Shown here in pieces: positions 19,063-28,442 of a stretch of DNA of 64,000 bases. The DNA comes from Pedobacter sp. ASV17. Its GTDB lineage: Bacteria; Bacteroidota; Bacteroidia; Sphingobacteriales; Sphingobacteriaceae. The stretch covers positions 1 through 64,000 of the forward strand of contig NZ_JAELTX010000004.1 in assembly GCF_016429065.1 (NCBI RefSeq), written 5' to 3'. The translations under genes were made by a program, and so were the position numbers. The notes beneath the pieces were generated by a model, which was not told where the DNA came from, did no database searches, and worked only from the letters and a program-made list of their open reading frames with translations. Numbering within the stretch: position 1 is the first letter of the stretch; each line of letters begins with the position of its first letter.

Positions 19063-19633
19063 GATTTCTGATTTTTAAGTTTACAATCCTGTTAGCTTCC
19101 CTTTCTCCGTGTCCTGTTGAATTTTTTTGAATTGTTTTTTCCAAAAGAAAAAACGGAAAAAAAGAAAGCAGACAGCCTAGGCGGGCAATAGCAAAAGCCA
19201 AAAGGAAACTGAATAATTGGAGGGGACCCTTTGGGGGGGAGGCCGTTTATGCGGTAGTCTTTTGGCTGGGAAGAGAGGGGATGACCGCCATACCTTGGCT
19301 GCCTTTTTATCCGTTTCGATTGGAAAACACTGATTGGGCTTATGGTGTCAGTATAAGTTCAATTTGAAATAGCTTTTGAGCTTAGAGGAGAGCTACGGGT
19401 ACTTAAAAACGATATGTAAAAACATTTAAGCATCGCTAGCCAAATCCATCAATGAGGGTTGGATTTAAACATAAAAAATACCTATATGTAGCTATTTTTT
19501 ATGTTTAATACATTAGGTAATTTTAAATTCTAGACTCCATTAATGCCAAACCGTTGGCTATTATTTTCACGAGTAAGAGAAATAAAACTAATAGATATAG
19601 AAATATTTAATAAACAGTTTAAAACTTAAATCT
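19063..19633. other. Intergenic region upstream of ssb
   Basis: About 570 bases without a convincing gene. The part near 19130-19300 is purine- and G-rich (runs such as GGGGGG near 19233) and could be the leader of the minus-strand operon. The right half is A/T-rich and contains the hairpin at 19465-19508. Minus-strand reading frames here are out-of-frame extensions over ssb and are not credible genes. Confidence 0.5.
19465..19508. repeat. Long A/T-rich inverted repeat
   Basis: A 16-bp perfect stem (TTAAACATAAAAAATA pairing with TATTTTTTATGTTTAA) with a 12-base loop, CCTATATGTAGC. It lies 125 bases upstream of the gene at 19634. It could be a terminator-like structure for either strand, a protein-binding site, or a relic of a mobile element end. 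Confidence 0.55.
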
Positions 19634-20044
19634 ATGAACCCACATTACAGTTATGACAATGTTTTTTCATTGACCGAAAGCGAGTTTCGTGAAAAATCAA
19701 TCAAAGATGTCGATTTGAAAAACCCAGAAAAATTCACAAAGTCCAGTATTCAAGATTTGGAAACAATTGAAAGAATTTTGGATTTAAAATCAGGAATTTT
19801 AAAAAATGAAGAACTCTATCTTCAAAGATCTACTTGCCCGTGTGGTCATATGTTAACAATGAAAGATTTCATATTAACGGCTCTAGTAGATGCAAAACAC
19901 GATAAGTCAATGATTATTCAGACTTTTCTAGGAAACAAATATGTAATTAATAAGCCAAGACCTGTAAGATGCTTTGATTGTGGAACAATAAATCCAATGC
20001 ATTCATATGGAATGAAGACTTATGGATGTTCTTGGGAAAAATAA
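19634..20044 (+). CDS. Hypothetical protein with a predicted zinc ribbon
   Basis: The 136-residue protein has an acidic helical N-terminal half. Cysteines are arranged as CPCGH (Cys68, Cys70) and CFDCG (Cys113, Cys116), plus a C-terminal Cys132, which suggests a metal-binding treble-clef or zinc-ribbon fold. There is no signal peptide, so it is cytoplasmic. I do not recognise the family. It is the first of three plus-strand cargo genes that lie beside the second RHS operon, so an orphan immunity role is possible but unsupported. Confidence 0.6.
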   Translation: MNPHYSYDNVFSLTESEFREKSIKDVDLKNPEKFTKSSIQDLETIERILDLKSGILKNEELYLQRSTCPCGHMLTMKDFILTALVDAKHDKSMIIQTFLGNKYVINKPRPVRCFDCGTINPMHSYGMKTYGCSWEK

Positions 20045-20289
20045 AATAGTCTTTAAAGCAAAAGATGTAACATCTACAACAAGTTGGCATTATCGAAGAA
20101 ATTACTCTCGGCATCAATTTAAGTCTTGAAATACGTCTGTACCTTTTTGGTAGGTATTTGTGGTCTAATTGCTGTCGAGATTATTACTTTATTAGTAGCG
20201 TAGGTAATGAAGTTATTTCTTATAGGTTTCTTGTAATAGGTGAAACTTTTTTATAACTTTTACACGTCTAATTATTAATTACTTACAGT

Positions 20290-20724
20290 ATGAAAAAGCT
20301 ACTTGTATTCATGTTTTTGGTATTAGCTATGCAAGCAAAAGCACAGCTAACCATGTCGGATGTACTGCGTATCGCCAGGATGCCGAACACTCCATATAAC
20401 ATTAACGCCCGCTCGTTCATCGATGCCCGCGATTCGCTCCAGCTAATGGGTTATCCACTGATGAGGTTTATACCTAATACTGCGGCTGTCAATGATAAGT
20501 TTTACTCTTTCTATTTCCAGAATAGCGGAAATGATAAAGAGAAGCTGCTAATGGAAAGCCAATTTTATAAAGTTGGTAGCGTACAGAAGACGGTTTTCAA
20601 GGTCACTTTGAACACCAGCGATATCGTTCAGTTCAACGCCATGAAATTAATGCGGAAAGCATTATTGAAGTTTGGGCCTATGCCGCAAGTATTTCTACCC
20701 ATGAGTTTGAACCTGATGACCTAA
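20290..20724 (+). CDS. Secreted hypothetical protein, probably frameshifted near its end
   Basis: The visible frame gives 144 residues with a signal peptide (MKKLLVFMFLVLAMQ, cleaved near AKAQ). From about 20640 a different plus frame looks more protein-like: it reads INAESIIEVWAYAASIS, continues through DDLSPQTIREMFGQL, and stops at 20804, nine bases before the next gene. The visible frame instead ends in a hydrophobic KALLKFGPMPQVFLPM stretch. The simplest reading is an indel between about 20620 and 20660 and an original protein of about 170 residues. Function unknown; it would act in the periplasm or outside the cell. Confidence 0.55.
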   Translation: MKKLLVFMFLVLAMQAKAQLTMSDVLRIARMPNTPYNINARSFIDARDSLQLMGYPLMRFIPNTAAVNDKFYSFYFQNSGNDKEKLLMESQFYKVGSVQKTVFKVTLNTSDIVQFNAMKLMRKALLKFGPMPQVFLPMSLNLMT

Positions 20725-20813
20725 GCCCACAGACCATTAGGGAAATGTTTGGGCAGTTGAGGAATCAGATTATTGAGTTAAAGAGAAATAATAAAGCCAA
20801 TTAAAAACCTATT

Positions 20814-21533
20814 ATGAAAAACACAATCAATCTGAATAATCTTGCTGGGTTACCGTTTAAGTATATAAAAAGACTTGAAGCTCTTAAGGAAGTTTTTATC
20901 CATAATGAATTTATGGACTCGCTTAAGAGTAATAGTAAAGTATCTTATCTTATAGAAGAAATAGACGATTACTGCCTTAATAATAGGATTATTGGCTTTC
21001 ACTATACTAGGGCGATAGCTAATGAAATTGTGGCAAATGGACTGACTTGTAGAACTGGAAAGGAAATTAGAGCAGGTTTCATGAAACAACATTCCAAGCT
21101 GTTTACTGAACAAGAATTAAAACTTATCCAAAATCAGTGGGAAAAAAATTTTGGTGAGCGTGGTGAAAAAACCAGAGATAGTCGTCTCTATTTTAATTTC
21201 ACTACATACGCACTTAAAAATTTTGGGGCCGAGCCACTTTTGTCTAATTATGGTGGCGAACAGGTGTATATGCCTATTCAAGACTTGGATGGGATTTCAG
21301 CTAAAATAAAAAGTATAGGGGAACCTTTGATATTGAAGTGCTCGCTTGATCCGCAAAACATCAGAACTTTTTATGATTATCCCTGGGGACAGATTGCCGT
21401 ATCGACTTTCCACAAGACAATTAACCGTGATGCATATAGGGACGATCAAGATGGTTCTCAATTTGTTGATGTAAAAGCTAGCGATATCGAAATTGTCTAT
21501 TTTGACGGTAAACTGGATTATAGCCAGCTATAA
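20814..21533 (+). CDS. Hypothetical protein, possibly ADP-ribosyltransferase-like
   Basis: The 239-residue protein has no signal peptide. After a helical N-terminus (1-60) come GFHYTRAIANEIVANGL (about 62-78), RLYFNFTTYALKNFG (about 123-137), NYGGEQVYMP (about 144) and LILKCSLDPQNIR (about 167). The spacing of an H, a Y followed by a short Thr-rich turn, and a later Glu resembles H-Y-E type ADP-ribosyltransferase folds, but this is a pattern impression and not a family match. It follows the frameshifted gene by nine bases. It may be a toxin fragment or an orphan effector or immunity protein. Confidence 0.55.
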   Translation: MKNTINLNNLAGLPFKYIKRLEALKEVFIHNEFMDSLKSNSKVSYLIEEIDDYCLNNRIIGFHYTRAIANEIVANGLTCRTGKEIRAGFMKQHSKLFTEQELKLIQNQWEKNFGERGEKTRDSRLYFNFTTYALKNFGAEPLLSNYGGEQVYMPIQDLDGISAKIKSIGEPLILKCSLDPQNIRTFYDYPWGQIAVSTFHKTINRDAYRDDQDGSQFVDVKASDIEIVYFDGKLDYSQL

Positions 21534-21671
21534 TTATCCTCAAACTCGTCAATTTCCTTTATGTTGAAAAACTATCATCCTTGATATAAAGACAGAATAT
21601 GGAAGTTGTTTTCTGTAACTGAATTTGCAGTGATTTCGGTTAAATCTTCCATCATCTTTTTAATAAAAATA

Positions 21672-21696
21672 GGGGCTAATCATATCGAATAGCCCC
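21672..21696 (-). terminator. Terminator of the second RHS operon (minus strand)
   Basis: A 7-bp G/C-rich stem (GGGGCTA with TAGCCCC) and an 11-base loop. On the minus strand it is followed by TATTTTTATTA, and it lies about 37 bases past the stop of the gene at 21733, which fits termination of the minus-strand RHS operon. Confidence 0.6.
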
Positions 21697-21732
21697 CATT
21701 TTAGCATTATTTCAATCTTTTAATATTCATTA

Positions 21733-22161
21733 CTATGTCTTCACAGCATACACAGTACCGTCTTCTGCAATAGCCTTATCAATAATGTAAAGATATTTTT
21801 TGCCTTCAAAGGACGAGAATACCTGTATTCTACGATCAAGAAATTGGTACAGTATGATGTCGAAATTGCCTTTTGGGTTTTGAAATGAATAAATACTGGC
21901 CAAGTCATACAGGTCAGTGTGTTTATCATCATAAGCTGTTTTGAAAATATTAAAGACCTCTGCTGGACTTCCTTTGAATTCAAAATCAACCGTAGTTAAG
22001 CCAAAGAAAAACAGACCTTCCACTTTCTCCTCTTTACCTCTCACATAATCTCCTTTGCTGTCGACAGTAACGGGATAGCGGCTCGAAAAACCGAATTTGT
22101 AATCTTGTGAAAAAGCTGAAATTGAAAATAATAAGATAAAAACATACATTATTTTATTCAT
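21733..22161 (-). CDS. Small secreted hypothetical protein of the RHS operon
   Basis: The 142-residue protein starts MNKIMYVFILLFSISAF, a signal peptide cleaved near FSQ. The mature part is beta-rich with aromatic residues (FGFSSRYPVTV, VEGLFFFGLTT, RRIQVFSSFEGKKYLY). No family recognised. It is the last gene of the minus-strand RHS region. A terminator-like hairpin separates it from the DUF4375 gene, so it may be transcribed partly independently. A periplasmic immunity role is conceivable because the RHS protein carries a signal peptide. Confidence 0.6.
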   Translation of the reverse strand: MNKIMYVFILLFSISAFSQDYKFGFSSRYPVTVDSKGDYVRGKEEKVEGLFFFGLTTVDFEFKGSPAEVFNIFKTAYDDKHTDLYDLASIYSFQNPKGNFDIILYQFLDRRIQVFSSFEGKKYLYIIDKAIAEDGTVYAVKT

Positions 22162-22222
22162 AAGTATTCCTGCTAAGGATGCAGTTCCCTTTTAGTTAAT
22201 AAAATTTTGATAGTATTCTTTA

Positions 22223-22256
22223 GAAAAAAATAAGGCATCCCATTAGGAGTACCTTA
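22223..22256 (-). terminator. Hairpin between the DUF4375 gene and the secreted protein gene
   Basis: On the minus strand a 10-position stem (AAGGTACTCC with GGGATGCCTT, two wobbles and one mismatch) is followed by ATTTTTTTTC. It lies right after the stop at 22261 and probably ends the toxin/immunity transcript, fully or in part. Confidence 0.5.
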
Positions 22257-22260
22257 TAAA

Positions 22261-22725
22261 TTAATAATTACTTAAATAATCAACCAGTAGCTGTTCTAAA
22301 TTTTCATCAAGAGCATAATACTCATCATCTAGGGCTGATAGTGCATCAAATAGCTCATCGTCAAAATCTACAATTTTCGGAAAGTCCCTGTCAAACACTT
22401 TTCTTCGGAATTCATTTAAGCTGATTTGGTCAGCGTTAACCAGATTTGTAGCACGTTCCAATAGATCGGCAGCCTTAAAAGCATTTATCAATCTTAGGTT
22501 GTCAATTGTCAAATAGGCGAACTGACCATAAGAATTAAAAAAATACTGGTGAAAGCCTCCATTAAATACTTGCTGATTAAAGATGATTACCGTGTAGGTA
22601 ACTTGTAAATGTTCAGGCAAATTAAGAATATGACTGTACCAAACATCCTTATCCATTAAGGTTGCTTCACTTAATTCTTCCACAGCTTTTTTGTAGTAGC
22701 TATCTGTAATTTCTTCGTTTTTCAT
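22261..22725 (-). CDS. DUF4375 (DMP19-like) protein, probable immunity protein
   Basis: The 154-residue cytoplasmic protein has the DUF4375 signature FNGGFHQYFFNSYGQ (about 53-67), preceded by a helix containing WYSHILNLP, and an acidic C-terminal half with repeated DDE clusters. Acidic, DNA-mimic-like proteins of this family often follow polymorphic toxins as immunity genes. The gene begins two bases after the RHS toxin gene ends, the classic toxin-immunity arrangement. Direct neutralisation of the HNH-like toxin domain is inferred. Confidence 0.8.
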   Translation of the reverse strand: MKNEEITDSYYKKAVEELSEATLMDKDVWYSHILNLPEHLQVTYTVIIFNQQVFNGGFHQYFFNSYGQFAYLTIDNLRLINAFKAADLLERATNLVNADQISLNEFRRKVFDRDFPKIVDFDDELFDALSALDDEYYALDENLEQLLVDYLSNY

Positions 22726-22727
22726 AT

Positions 22728-25700
22728 CTATGGTTTAATAAATGCTTCAGGATACATTGATCTATTCATATTAATTAATTTTTCTAGTGAGCTATTAGGA
22801 ATATCAGGATATACTCGCCTCAATTCAAAAATATCTCTTGCTATGACTTGTCTTACATTAGTAAAACCAGCAGTTTTCCTAGAAACCACACCTGGACCTA
22901 TTGTATGGCCAACTTTTGGTACAAGTATAGTTGGGGCCGTTTTTGGATTATACGAAGGTATTAATTTTTTCATTATAGCTTGCTGTCCGACATGATGTGC
23001 ATCTAAACCAGCTTCCACACCTTTTAACGAACTATAAGATCCTACTTCAAATATTCTTGTTCCTTTCTTAAGTTTAGCTAAGTCACCTACATAAGGTACA
23101 ATTCCCACCGCCGCAATAATAGCATTTGAAGTTTGTCCTCGTGCTGCATAACCAATCGCATTGAGCCCATCGACAACGCCTGTAGGGTCTATGGCACCTA
23201 CAACGTCCATGCTAGTTTGAAAATCATCCCATCTCTTTTTACTTATTTCTTTGAAATGATAATCGTAAAAACCACTTTTCGTGTAAACCCAGTTCTGCAT
23301 GATATATTGCGAACCAAATGTGCCCCATGAACGGCCTACCCCTTTTACATAAATATCCACGGGTTCTAGGTTCACCATATACGTGAAGTCATGTATCTTG
23401 GCCTTTTTGACCTTAAAGGAGCCTATCTTTCCGTTTAACACGGCAAGTAGTGCCTTGTACATGCCTGCTGCTTCTTCTCCATCCGCTTCAACACCCCAGC
23501 CCCAATTGTAAACATCTGCGCCGCTAGGATCAGACCAATAAGCAGGGTTGTTGTCGTGGCCATTGTAGGGTGACCTTTCATAATGCACCACAGGATCAAT
23601 GCCTAACCATCTTCCTATGGCTGGGTCATAATCTCTTGCAGGCATATCAACGAGGTTCAAATTCTGCTCTTCCTGAAACTCCTGTCCATTAAACTTGTAA
23701 TTGTACAAATAAGGGATAGGGCAGGTTGGACAGAACTCTACAAGGCCGCCGTCCTCCCTGTCGTACACCCTTTTGGACATATTGTAGTTTTTGTGCAAAA
23801 GGCCCATAGAGTAGTAATTATTTTCCTCCATAATAGCCACCTGACCTGTGGCAGGGTCTTTTGTGAAGCTCAGCCTATTGTTGCCCAATTGGTCGGCGTA
23901 ATTGTACACATAGTTGAATGTAGTTGTTCCTGAACGGCCTGAAGGTGAACATTTGACATACCCTTCAACTGTAGCTATAGCCTCCAATGCCCCATTGGCG
24001 TAGTCAAATCCATTAAGATATTCGACCACTTTGACTGGTCTTGGAGATTCAGTAACAGTCTTTTTTAGTTTTTCCCCTGTTGCATTGTACACATACTCAA
24101 TGGTAGCCCCATACTTGAAAGTAATCTTTATGGGCTGATTGAGGTGGTTGTATACAATCTTATCTATCTGCTTGTTCTGGTCAGATTTTATATTACCGTT
24201 GATGTCGTAGCCGTAATCGTCAACATTATCATTCAAATCATCGCTATCGTCTAAAAAACCTGCTGGGCTTCTGGTATGATCCGTTACCTTGGCAATCCTA
24301 TTTGAATTGGCCTCGTAAGTATAATCGAGGTCATCTATCATCATCGCAGTGATGGCGTCGTCAAACTCTCCATAGCGTTGAAGCTTCCTAATATTGCCGT
24401 TCTTGTCGTACTCTTGGCTTTCCTTATAGGAATCGGGTGCCGATACGCTTTCGGGCTTATGGTAGGAAGTGGATGTCAGGCGACCCATGTTGTCAAACTG
24501 ATAGGCATGTCTACGCAATATGTTATCGCTAGCTGTCCTCCAATAGGTTTCCGATATATTTCCATCAAATTGAGCCTGTGCTGCCTCTGGCGAGTCATAT
24601 ACGATTTTGTAGGCAAAAAGGTCTGCGGGTTCTCCTGGTTGAGCCAGGGAAGCTACCTTATTAATTTCTTTCAGCCAGCCCCTTATCGTATAGGAATAGT
24701 CAATTTTTTGCAAGGGTGTGCTTCCAGTAAGGTCAGTTCCCCCAGTTTTTTTGGAGATAAGATTTCCCATCTCATCATAGATGTTCATGGACAATAATTC
24801 TGTTGCCTTATTGCCGATTTTATGAGTATGAGTGAGCAGACGATCTTGATCGCTATAGGTAAAATCTTCCCTTATGTTTATAGGACTACTTGAAGCATTA
24901 CGCTTGTGTTCCAATACAGTGTACAATGTTTTGCCAGAAAAGTCAAACTTAGAATCTTGCTGGCAGTACCCTCCTAAATAGTTGGATGACCAAGTACGAA
25001 TAACCCTTGATTTATAATCGTATAAGATATAGGATAGTTCGCCTGCGGAGGTAGAGCTACTTTCAATAGCCCTTATCCATGAACCAGTTGGAAGCCCCTT
25101 AGGTTTAACCGATAGGTTGTAGTATATGGGCTGTCCTTCAATGTTAGGGAAACTGCTAGGTGCCCCAGTAAATTTATAATCGTCATAATAGTTGACGGAT
25201 AATAAATGCCAGTTCGAACCTGTAGGCCATGCTACGTTAGTATATCGGAATGCTACTCCGTTTACCGTGTTATCCGTTGTCGATTTAATTTCATTAAGGT
25301 TTGTGGTCTGGGCATCACGTGCAAGCTGTAACGTATTCCTAGTAGTAGAGTTGACGTTGGCTTGCATCCATCCCGTGTAGACTACTCTTCCAAGGATATC
25401 ATACTTGGTAAACAGCCATCCTACATTGTTTGGTTCAACAATATTACTGAATGGAGCGAAGGTTGGTCCAGTAGCAACTGGGCGGTCAAGGTTGTCGTAA
25501 ATGATGAATTCCCATCCTTTGCCTGGTTCCTTTTTTTCCACAAGCCTGTTACGACCATCATAGCGGTACTGGTAGCAGAGACCTTCTAGATCGGCAGTCG
25601 AACCGCTACCGTCCGAGAGAGGAGGCAGCACGTAGGCAAGGTTCCCGAACTGGTCATAAACGTAATAAGTGTCATGCCAATCTGCGATTTGTGTTCCATT

Positions 25701-26453
25701 CACGGCCGATGAGCCGTATTTGCGTTTTAGGATTACCTGTCCTTTTTTATTTTTAAATTCCTGTACAGTGTTGGCATTTCCTGAAGTCCAGTTTTCGTCC
25801 TTCATAAGGTATTTATAAAGGGTACCTTGGGTATAGAAACCATCCTGTGTTAGGGTTGTAGGATAATATCCTCCAATTGGAGCAGCCGCAGCGGCCTTGT
25901 ACACCTTTATCTGGTCTGCCGTACTATTGGTAAGATATTCCATTCTTACTGTATGGTCGCTATCGGCTGGAGAAGAAGGTAAAAGCCACTTATTTCCAGG
26001 AGAAGCCTGTTTGGTTACCCTACCAAAAGGGGAGGTTTCAAATTGCTTTTCAGAATAAGGATTATTGCTGGCCTCAAAATCAGGATTTCCCGTCCTTGCC
26101 AATGTTGGCGAAGCATAAAAAGAACGAACTTCGGTAGCTGCATTGGAATCGTATTGCTTAGTAGCTGAAGCACTTACATAGGGTAGGAACTGCTTTGACT
26201 GACGTCCTAAAGCATCATATTCAATATGTGTTACGATGTCCCTGCCAGTGTTCGACTGCATGTGGGCACGGAGCTGTACGGGTCTTCCCAAATTATCAAA
26301 GTAGGAGATATTCTGGATGGCCTGAGTAGCGGAAGGTTCCGCTATCGAAGTAGTTGTTTCCGTCTTGTAAACGGTCGTCTTTATGTTGCTCTTTTCCTGC
26401 GCTTGTCCCATGACGGCCAGTAGGAGCATTGTGATGATATATATATATTTCAT
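22728..26453 (-). CDS. DUF6443/RHS-repeat polymorphic toxin with HNH-like C-terminus
   Basis: The 1241-residue protein begins with a signal peptide (MKYIYIITMLLLAVMGQAQ). A DUF6443 segment follows (YFDNLGRPVQLRAHM), then YD repeats and the RHS core, ending with ARDYDPAIGRWLGIDP and NNPAYWSDPSGAD near residue 975. The last 265 residues are the variable tip: a linker, then GLDAHHVGQQAIMKKLIP with a downstream VPKVGHTIG (about 1145-1185), which looks like the His-rich core of an HNH/AHH-class nuclease toxin. The paired immunity candidate is two bases downstream. The frameshifted RHS gene ends six bases upstream. Toxin activity is predicted only. Confidence 0.85.
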   Translation of the reverse strand: MKYIYIITMLLLAVMGQAQEKSNIKTTVYKTETTTSIAEPSATQAIQNISYFDNLGRPVQLRAHMQSNTGRDIVTHIEYDALGRQSKQFLPYVSASATKQYDSNAATEVRSFYASPTLARTGNPDFEASNNPYSEKQFETSPFGRVTKQASPGNKWLLPSSPADSDHTVRMEYLTNSTADQIKVYKAAAAAPIGGYYPTTLTQDGFYTQGTLYKYLMKDENWTSGNANTVQEFKNKKGQVILKRKYGSSAVNGTQIADWHDTYYVYDQFGNLAYVLPPLSDGSGSTADLEGLCYQYRYDGRNRLVEKKEPGKGWEFIIYDNLDRPVATGPTFAPFSNIVEPNNVGWLFTKYDILGRVVYTGWMQANVNSTTRNTLQLARDAQTTNLNEIKSTTDNTVNGVAFRYTNVAWPTGSNWHLLSVNYYDDYKFTGAPSSFPNIEGQPIYYNLSVKPKGLPTGSWIRAIESSSTSAGELSYILYDYKSRVIRTWSSNYLGGYCQQDSKFDFSGKTLYTVLEHKRNASSSPINIREDFTYSDQDRLLTHTHKIGNKATELLSMNIYDEMGNLISKKTGGTDLTGSTPLQKIDYSYTIRGWLKEINKVASLAQPGEPADLFAYKIVYDSPEAAQAQFDGNISETYWRTASDNILRRHAYQFDNMGRLTSTSYHKPESVSAPDSYKESQEYDKNGNIRKLQRYGEFDDAITAMMIDDLDYTYEANSNRIAKVTDHTRSPAGFLDDSDDLNDNVDDYGYDINGNIKSDQNKQIDKIVYNHLNQPIKITFKYGATIEYVYNATGEKLKKTVTESPRPVKVVEYLNGFDYANGALEAIATVEGYVKCSPSGRSGTTTFNYVYNYADQLGNNRLSFTKDPATGQVAIMEENNYYSMGLLHKNYNMSKRVYDREDGGLVEFCPTCPIPYLYNYKFNGQEFQEEQNLNLVDMPARDYDPAIGRWLGIDPVVHYERSPYNGHDNNPAYWSDPSGADVYNWGWGVEADGEEAAGMYKALLAVLNGKIGSFKVKKAKIHDFTYMVNLEPVDIYVKGVGRSWGTFGSQYIMQNWVYTKSGFYDYHFKEISKKRWDDFQTSMDVVGAIDPTGVVDGLNAIGYAARGQTSNAIIAAVGIVPYVGDLAKLKKGTRIFEVGSYSSLKGVEAGLDAHHVGQQAIMKKLIPSYNPKTAPTILVPKVGHTIGPGVVSRKTAGFTNVRQVIARDIFELRRVYPDIPNSSLEKLINMNRSMYPEAFIKP

Positions 26454-26459
26454 TTTGCG

Positions 26460-28442
26460 CTAATTTTGGTTTGTCAATTTGTAGCTGGTATCCGAAATCA
26501 GCTTCCCGTTCTTGTCCCTTATGGCTTTTGTTCTTCCGAAGGAGTCATATTCGTACGAAATCCTATCGCCCTTCGGATCTGTCACAGTAGAGATACCAAT
26601 AAGTGGTTTATAGGTATAGGTTGTAGGCATTGCGTCACCAAGAGCCGCATTATTTCGTAACAGGTCGAGCTTCTGTAATACGGTGGTTTCAGTTCCACTA
26701 TCGGTAGCGGTTTGGATGTCAGTGATCAGGCTTGAAGTTATGGCAGCATATGGCATATTTTCTATCTGTGCCACCATGACTGTCTTATTGTAGCCCCATA
26801 TATAGCTGGTCTTTCTACCATTGGGCTGTTCGCTCTGTAGCAGATTTCCATACTCGTCATAAAGGTTATACTTTGTTTCTACAACTTCCTGTTCGCTTCC
26901 TTTGGCAAAGGAAAGTTCCGATGGCAACCATGCGGTATTTCCTGCCCATGTATTGGCGTGCTTTGTCCATTTTGTAGCCGTTAGACTTCCATTATAATAG
27001 TCCTCGCTCTTTTCGAGCAGTGCGTATTTGTGTTCATTTAAAGGAAGTCCCATCGTATTGTAATAGTAGACGCTTTTGATTGCTTCGCCTGTTGAATTTG
27101 AGGTTTCTTCAGATTCAAGACTTCTGTTCGCATCTCTATGGTATTTATATTGTGTAGTTTGGACTATGGGGGCTGAACCTGTTGGATAGACTGTTACCGT
27201 TTCGCTTACTGTCCTTACTTTTGCCGTCCTGTCTACTACAATCCTGTCCATATAATAGTTTTGCCAGCGCGCCCCATCGTAAAAGCGGTAGGTATAGTCG
27301 GTATTTTTGACCAGAACGTTGTTTCTATCATATTCCTTTCTGTTCATGAGCTGACCTCTACTGAAATCCTGCGATATGCTCATGTTGGAATTGCTATCAA
27401 GACTCAGCTCTGGAAAATCAGCTGGAGTGGAAAAGGTATACTGTGTTTTTCCATTGTTACCACTATCGGTTACCGTCACGTTTCGATAGCTTACAAATTC
27501 TAAATGCCCATATGCCTCCTTAAAATTTAACCTAGTGTTGGAAATCAAATTGCCACTGCTGCGATTTGGTTCATTGAAAAGGTTGTAATCATACCGTGTT
27601 TCCTTTATAGAAACATAGTTGGGATATTGCATATAATCCTTCTTCCTGAAATAATCAGCAGGCACATCTGCATCAAAGTGGGCAATCCTCTTAATTCGTA
27701 TCCCGCCGCCATATTTCCATTTCTTTAAATCGGGATTTCTGCGAATAGAATGTAAAATGCGGGTTGCACTCATAGGGATATTGCTTTGAGATATATCTCC
27801 TAATTGTATGCTGTAGCGCCCAGGATTTAGCGTGTAGTTCCTGCCATATCCGAAATTCTCGGGATTGTAGGTTCTATAGAAGGGAAACTGTTTTTCCGTT
27901 TGGGGTAGTTCTTGGCCAGCTATTGTTATAGAAGGAGTCACCCAAGTATTGCTCAGCTCGCTGAAGTAGGGGTTCTCCCTTATGAAGATGCAGACCTCCT
28001 TGGGTTGGCCGCTAATGGTGAAGAAGGAAAAATTTCCTACCCTACCATTGTAAAGCTCCTCCACGATATGGTTGTAGGGATAAGTAGTCTCTCCACCATA
28101 GTAGGTATAGTAGCTATCGGGGTCCTCTACGAGACCTGCGCCTTCAACAAATTTTTCAGAAATTGAAGCTTCCTGAAAGTAGGAGTAAGTATTTGATTCG
28201 TATTCATATAGCACGCTCCCTCCAGTAGGGAGCAAAATTTTTTCTAGCACTCCTCTGGTACAGAACTTTGGGTTTACAGCATAATCTACAAGTACCTGAA
28301 GATCCTCATGCTGTTCCGAACGGATAAAGGTAGGATATCCGTAGGGGGTCAATTCCCAAAATGCCCCGTTCCGTATTGTAATCCCCATAGGTACCATCGC
28401 TGTAACTGAAACGGTATTCCTCATTCTTGTTCTGTGCAGCAT
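26460..28442 (-). CDS. C-terminal part of a frameshifted RHS-type protein
   Basis: This frame encodes most of a large RHS/YD-repeat protein: TPYGYPTFIRSEQHEDLQ near the join, YDYNLFNEP, many YD-like motifs, and an end reading YEYDSFGRTKAIRDKNG. It has no natural start; the first residues of the frame (upstream of about 28343) are out-of-frame translation of the gene at 28306-29385. Removing one G from the run GGGGG at 28344-28348 joins both halves into a protein of about 973 residues. In related loci this protein precedes the DUF6443 RHS protein, as here with a six-base gap. Confidence 0.65.
   Translation of the reverse strand: MLHRTRMRNTVSVTAMVPMGITIRNGAFWELTPYGYPTFIRSEQHEDLQVLVDYAVNPKFCTRGVLEKILLPTGGSVLYEYESNTYSYFQEASISEKFVEGAGLVEDPDSYYTYYGGETTYPYNHIVEELYNGRVGNFSFFTISGQPKEVCIFIRENPYFSELSNTWVTPSITIAGQELPQTEKQFPFYRTYNPENFGYGRNYTLNPGRYSIQLGDISQSNIPMSATRILHSIRRNPDLKKWKYGGGIRIKRIAHFDADVPADYFRKKDYMQYPNYVSIKETRYDYNLFNEPNRSSGNLISNTRLNFKEAYGHLEFVSYRNVTVTDSGNNGKTQYTFSTPADFPELSLDSNSNMSISQDFSRGQLMNRKEYDRNNVLVKNTDYTYRFYDGARWQNYYMDRIVVDRTAKVRTVSETVTVYPTGSAPIVQTTQYKYHRDANRSLESEETSNSTGEAIKSVYYYNTMGLPLNEHKYALLEKSEDYYNGSLTATKWTKHANTWAGNTAWLPSELSFAKGSEQEVVETKYNLYDEYGNLLQSEQPNGRKTSYIWGYNKTVMVAQIENMPYAAITSSLITDIQTATDSGTETTVLQKLDLLRNNAALGDAMPTTYTYKPLIGISTVTDPKGDRISYEYDSFGRTKAIRDKNGKLISDTSYKLTNQN

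Noticed and set aside
18824..19201. 125-codon minus-strand frame overlapping ssb
   Set aside because: It overlaps the convincing ssb gene in another frame and its translation is unlike any protein I know.
20814..21533. Naming this protein DarT
   Set aside because: Only a general transferase-like pattern is visible; no macrodomain partner gene (DarG) is adjacent.
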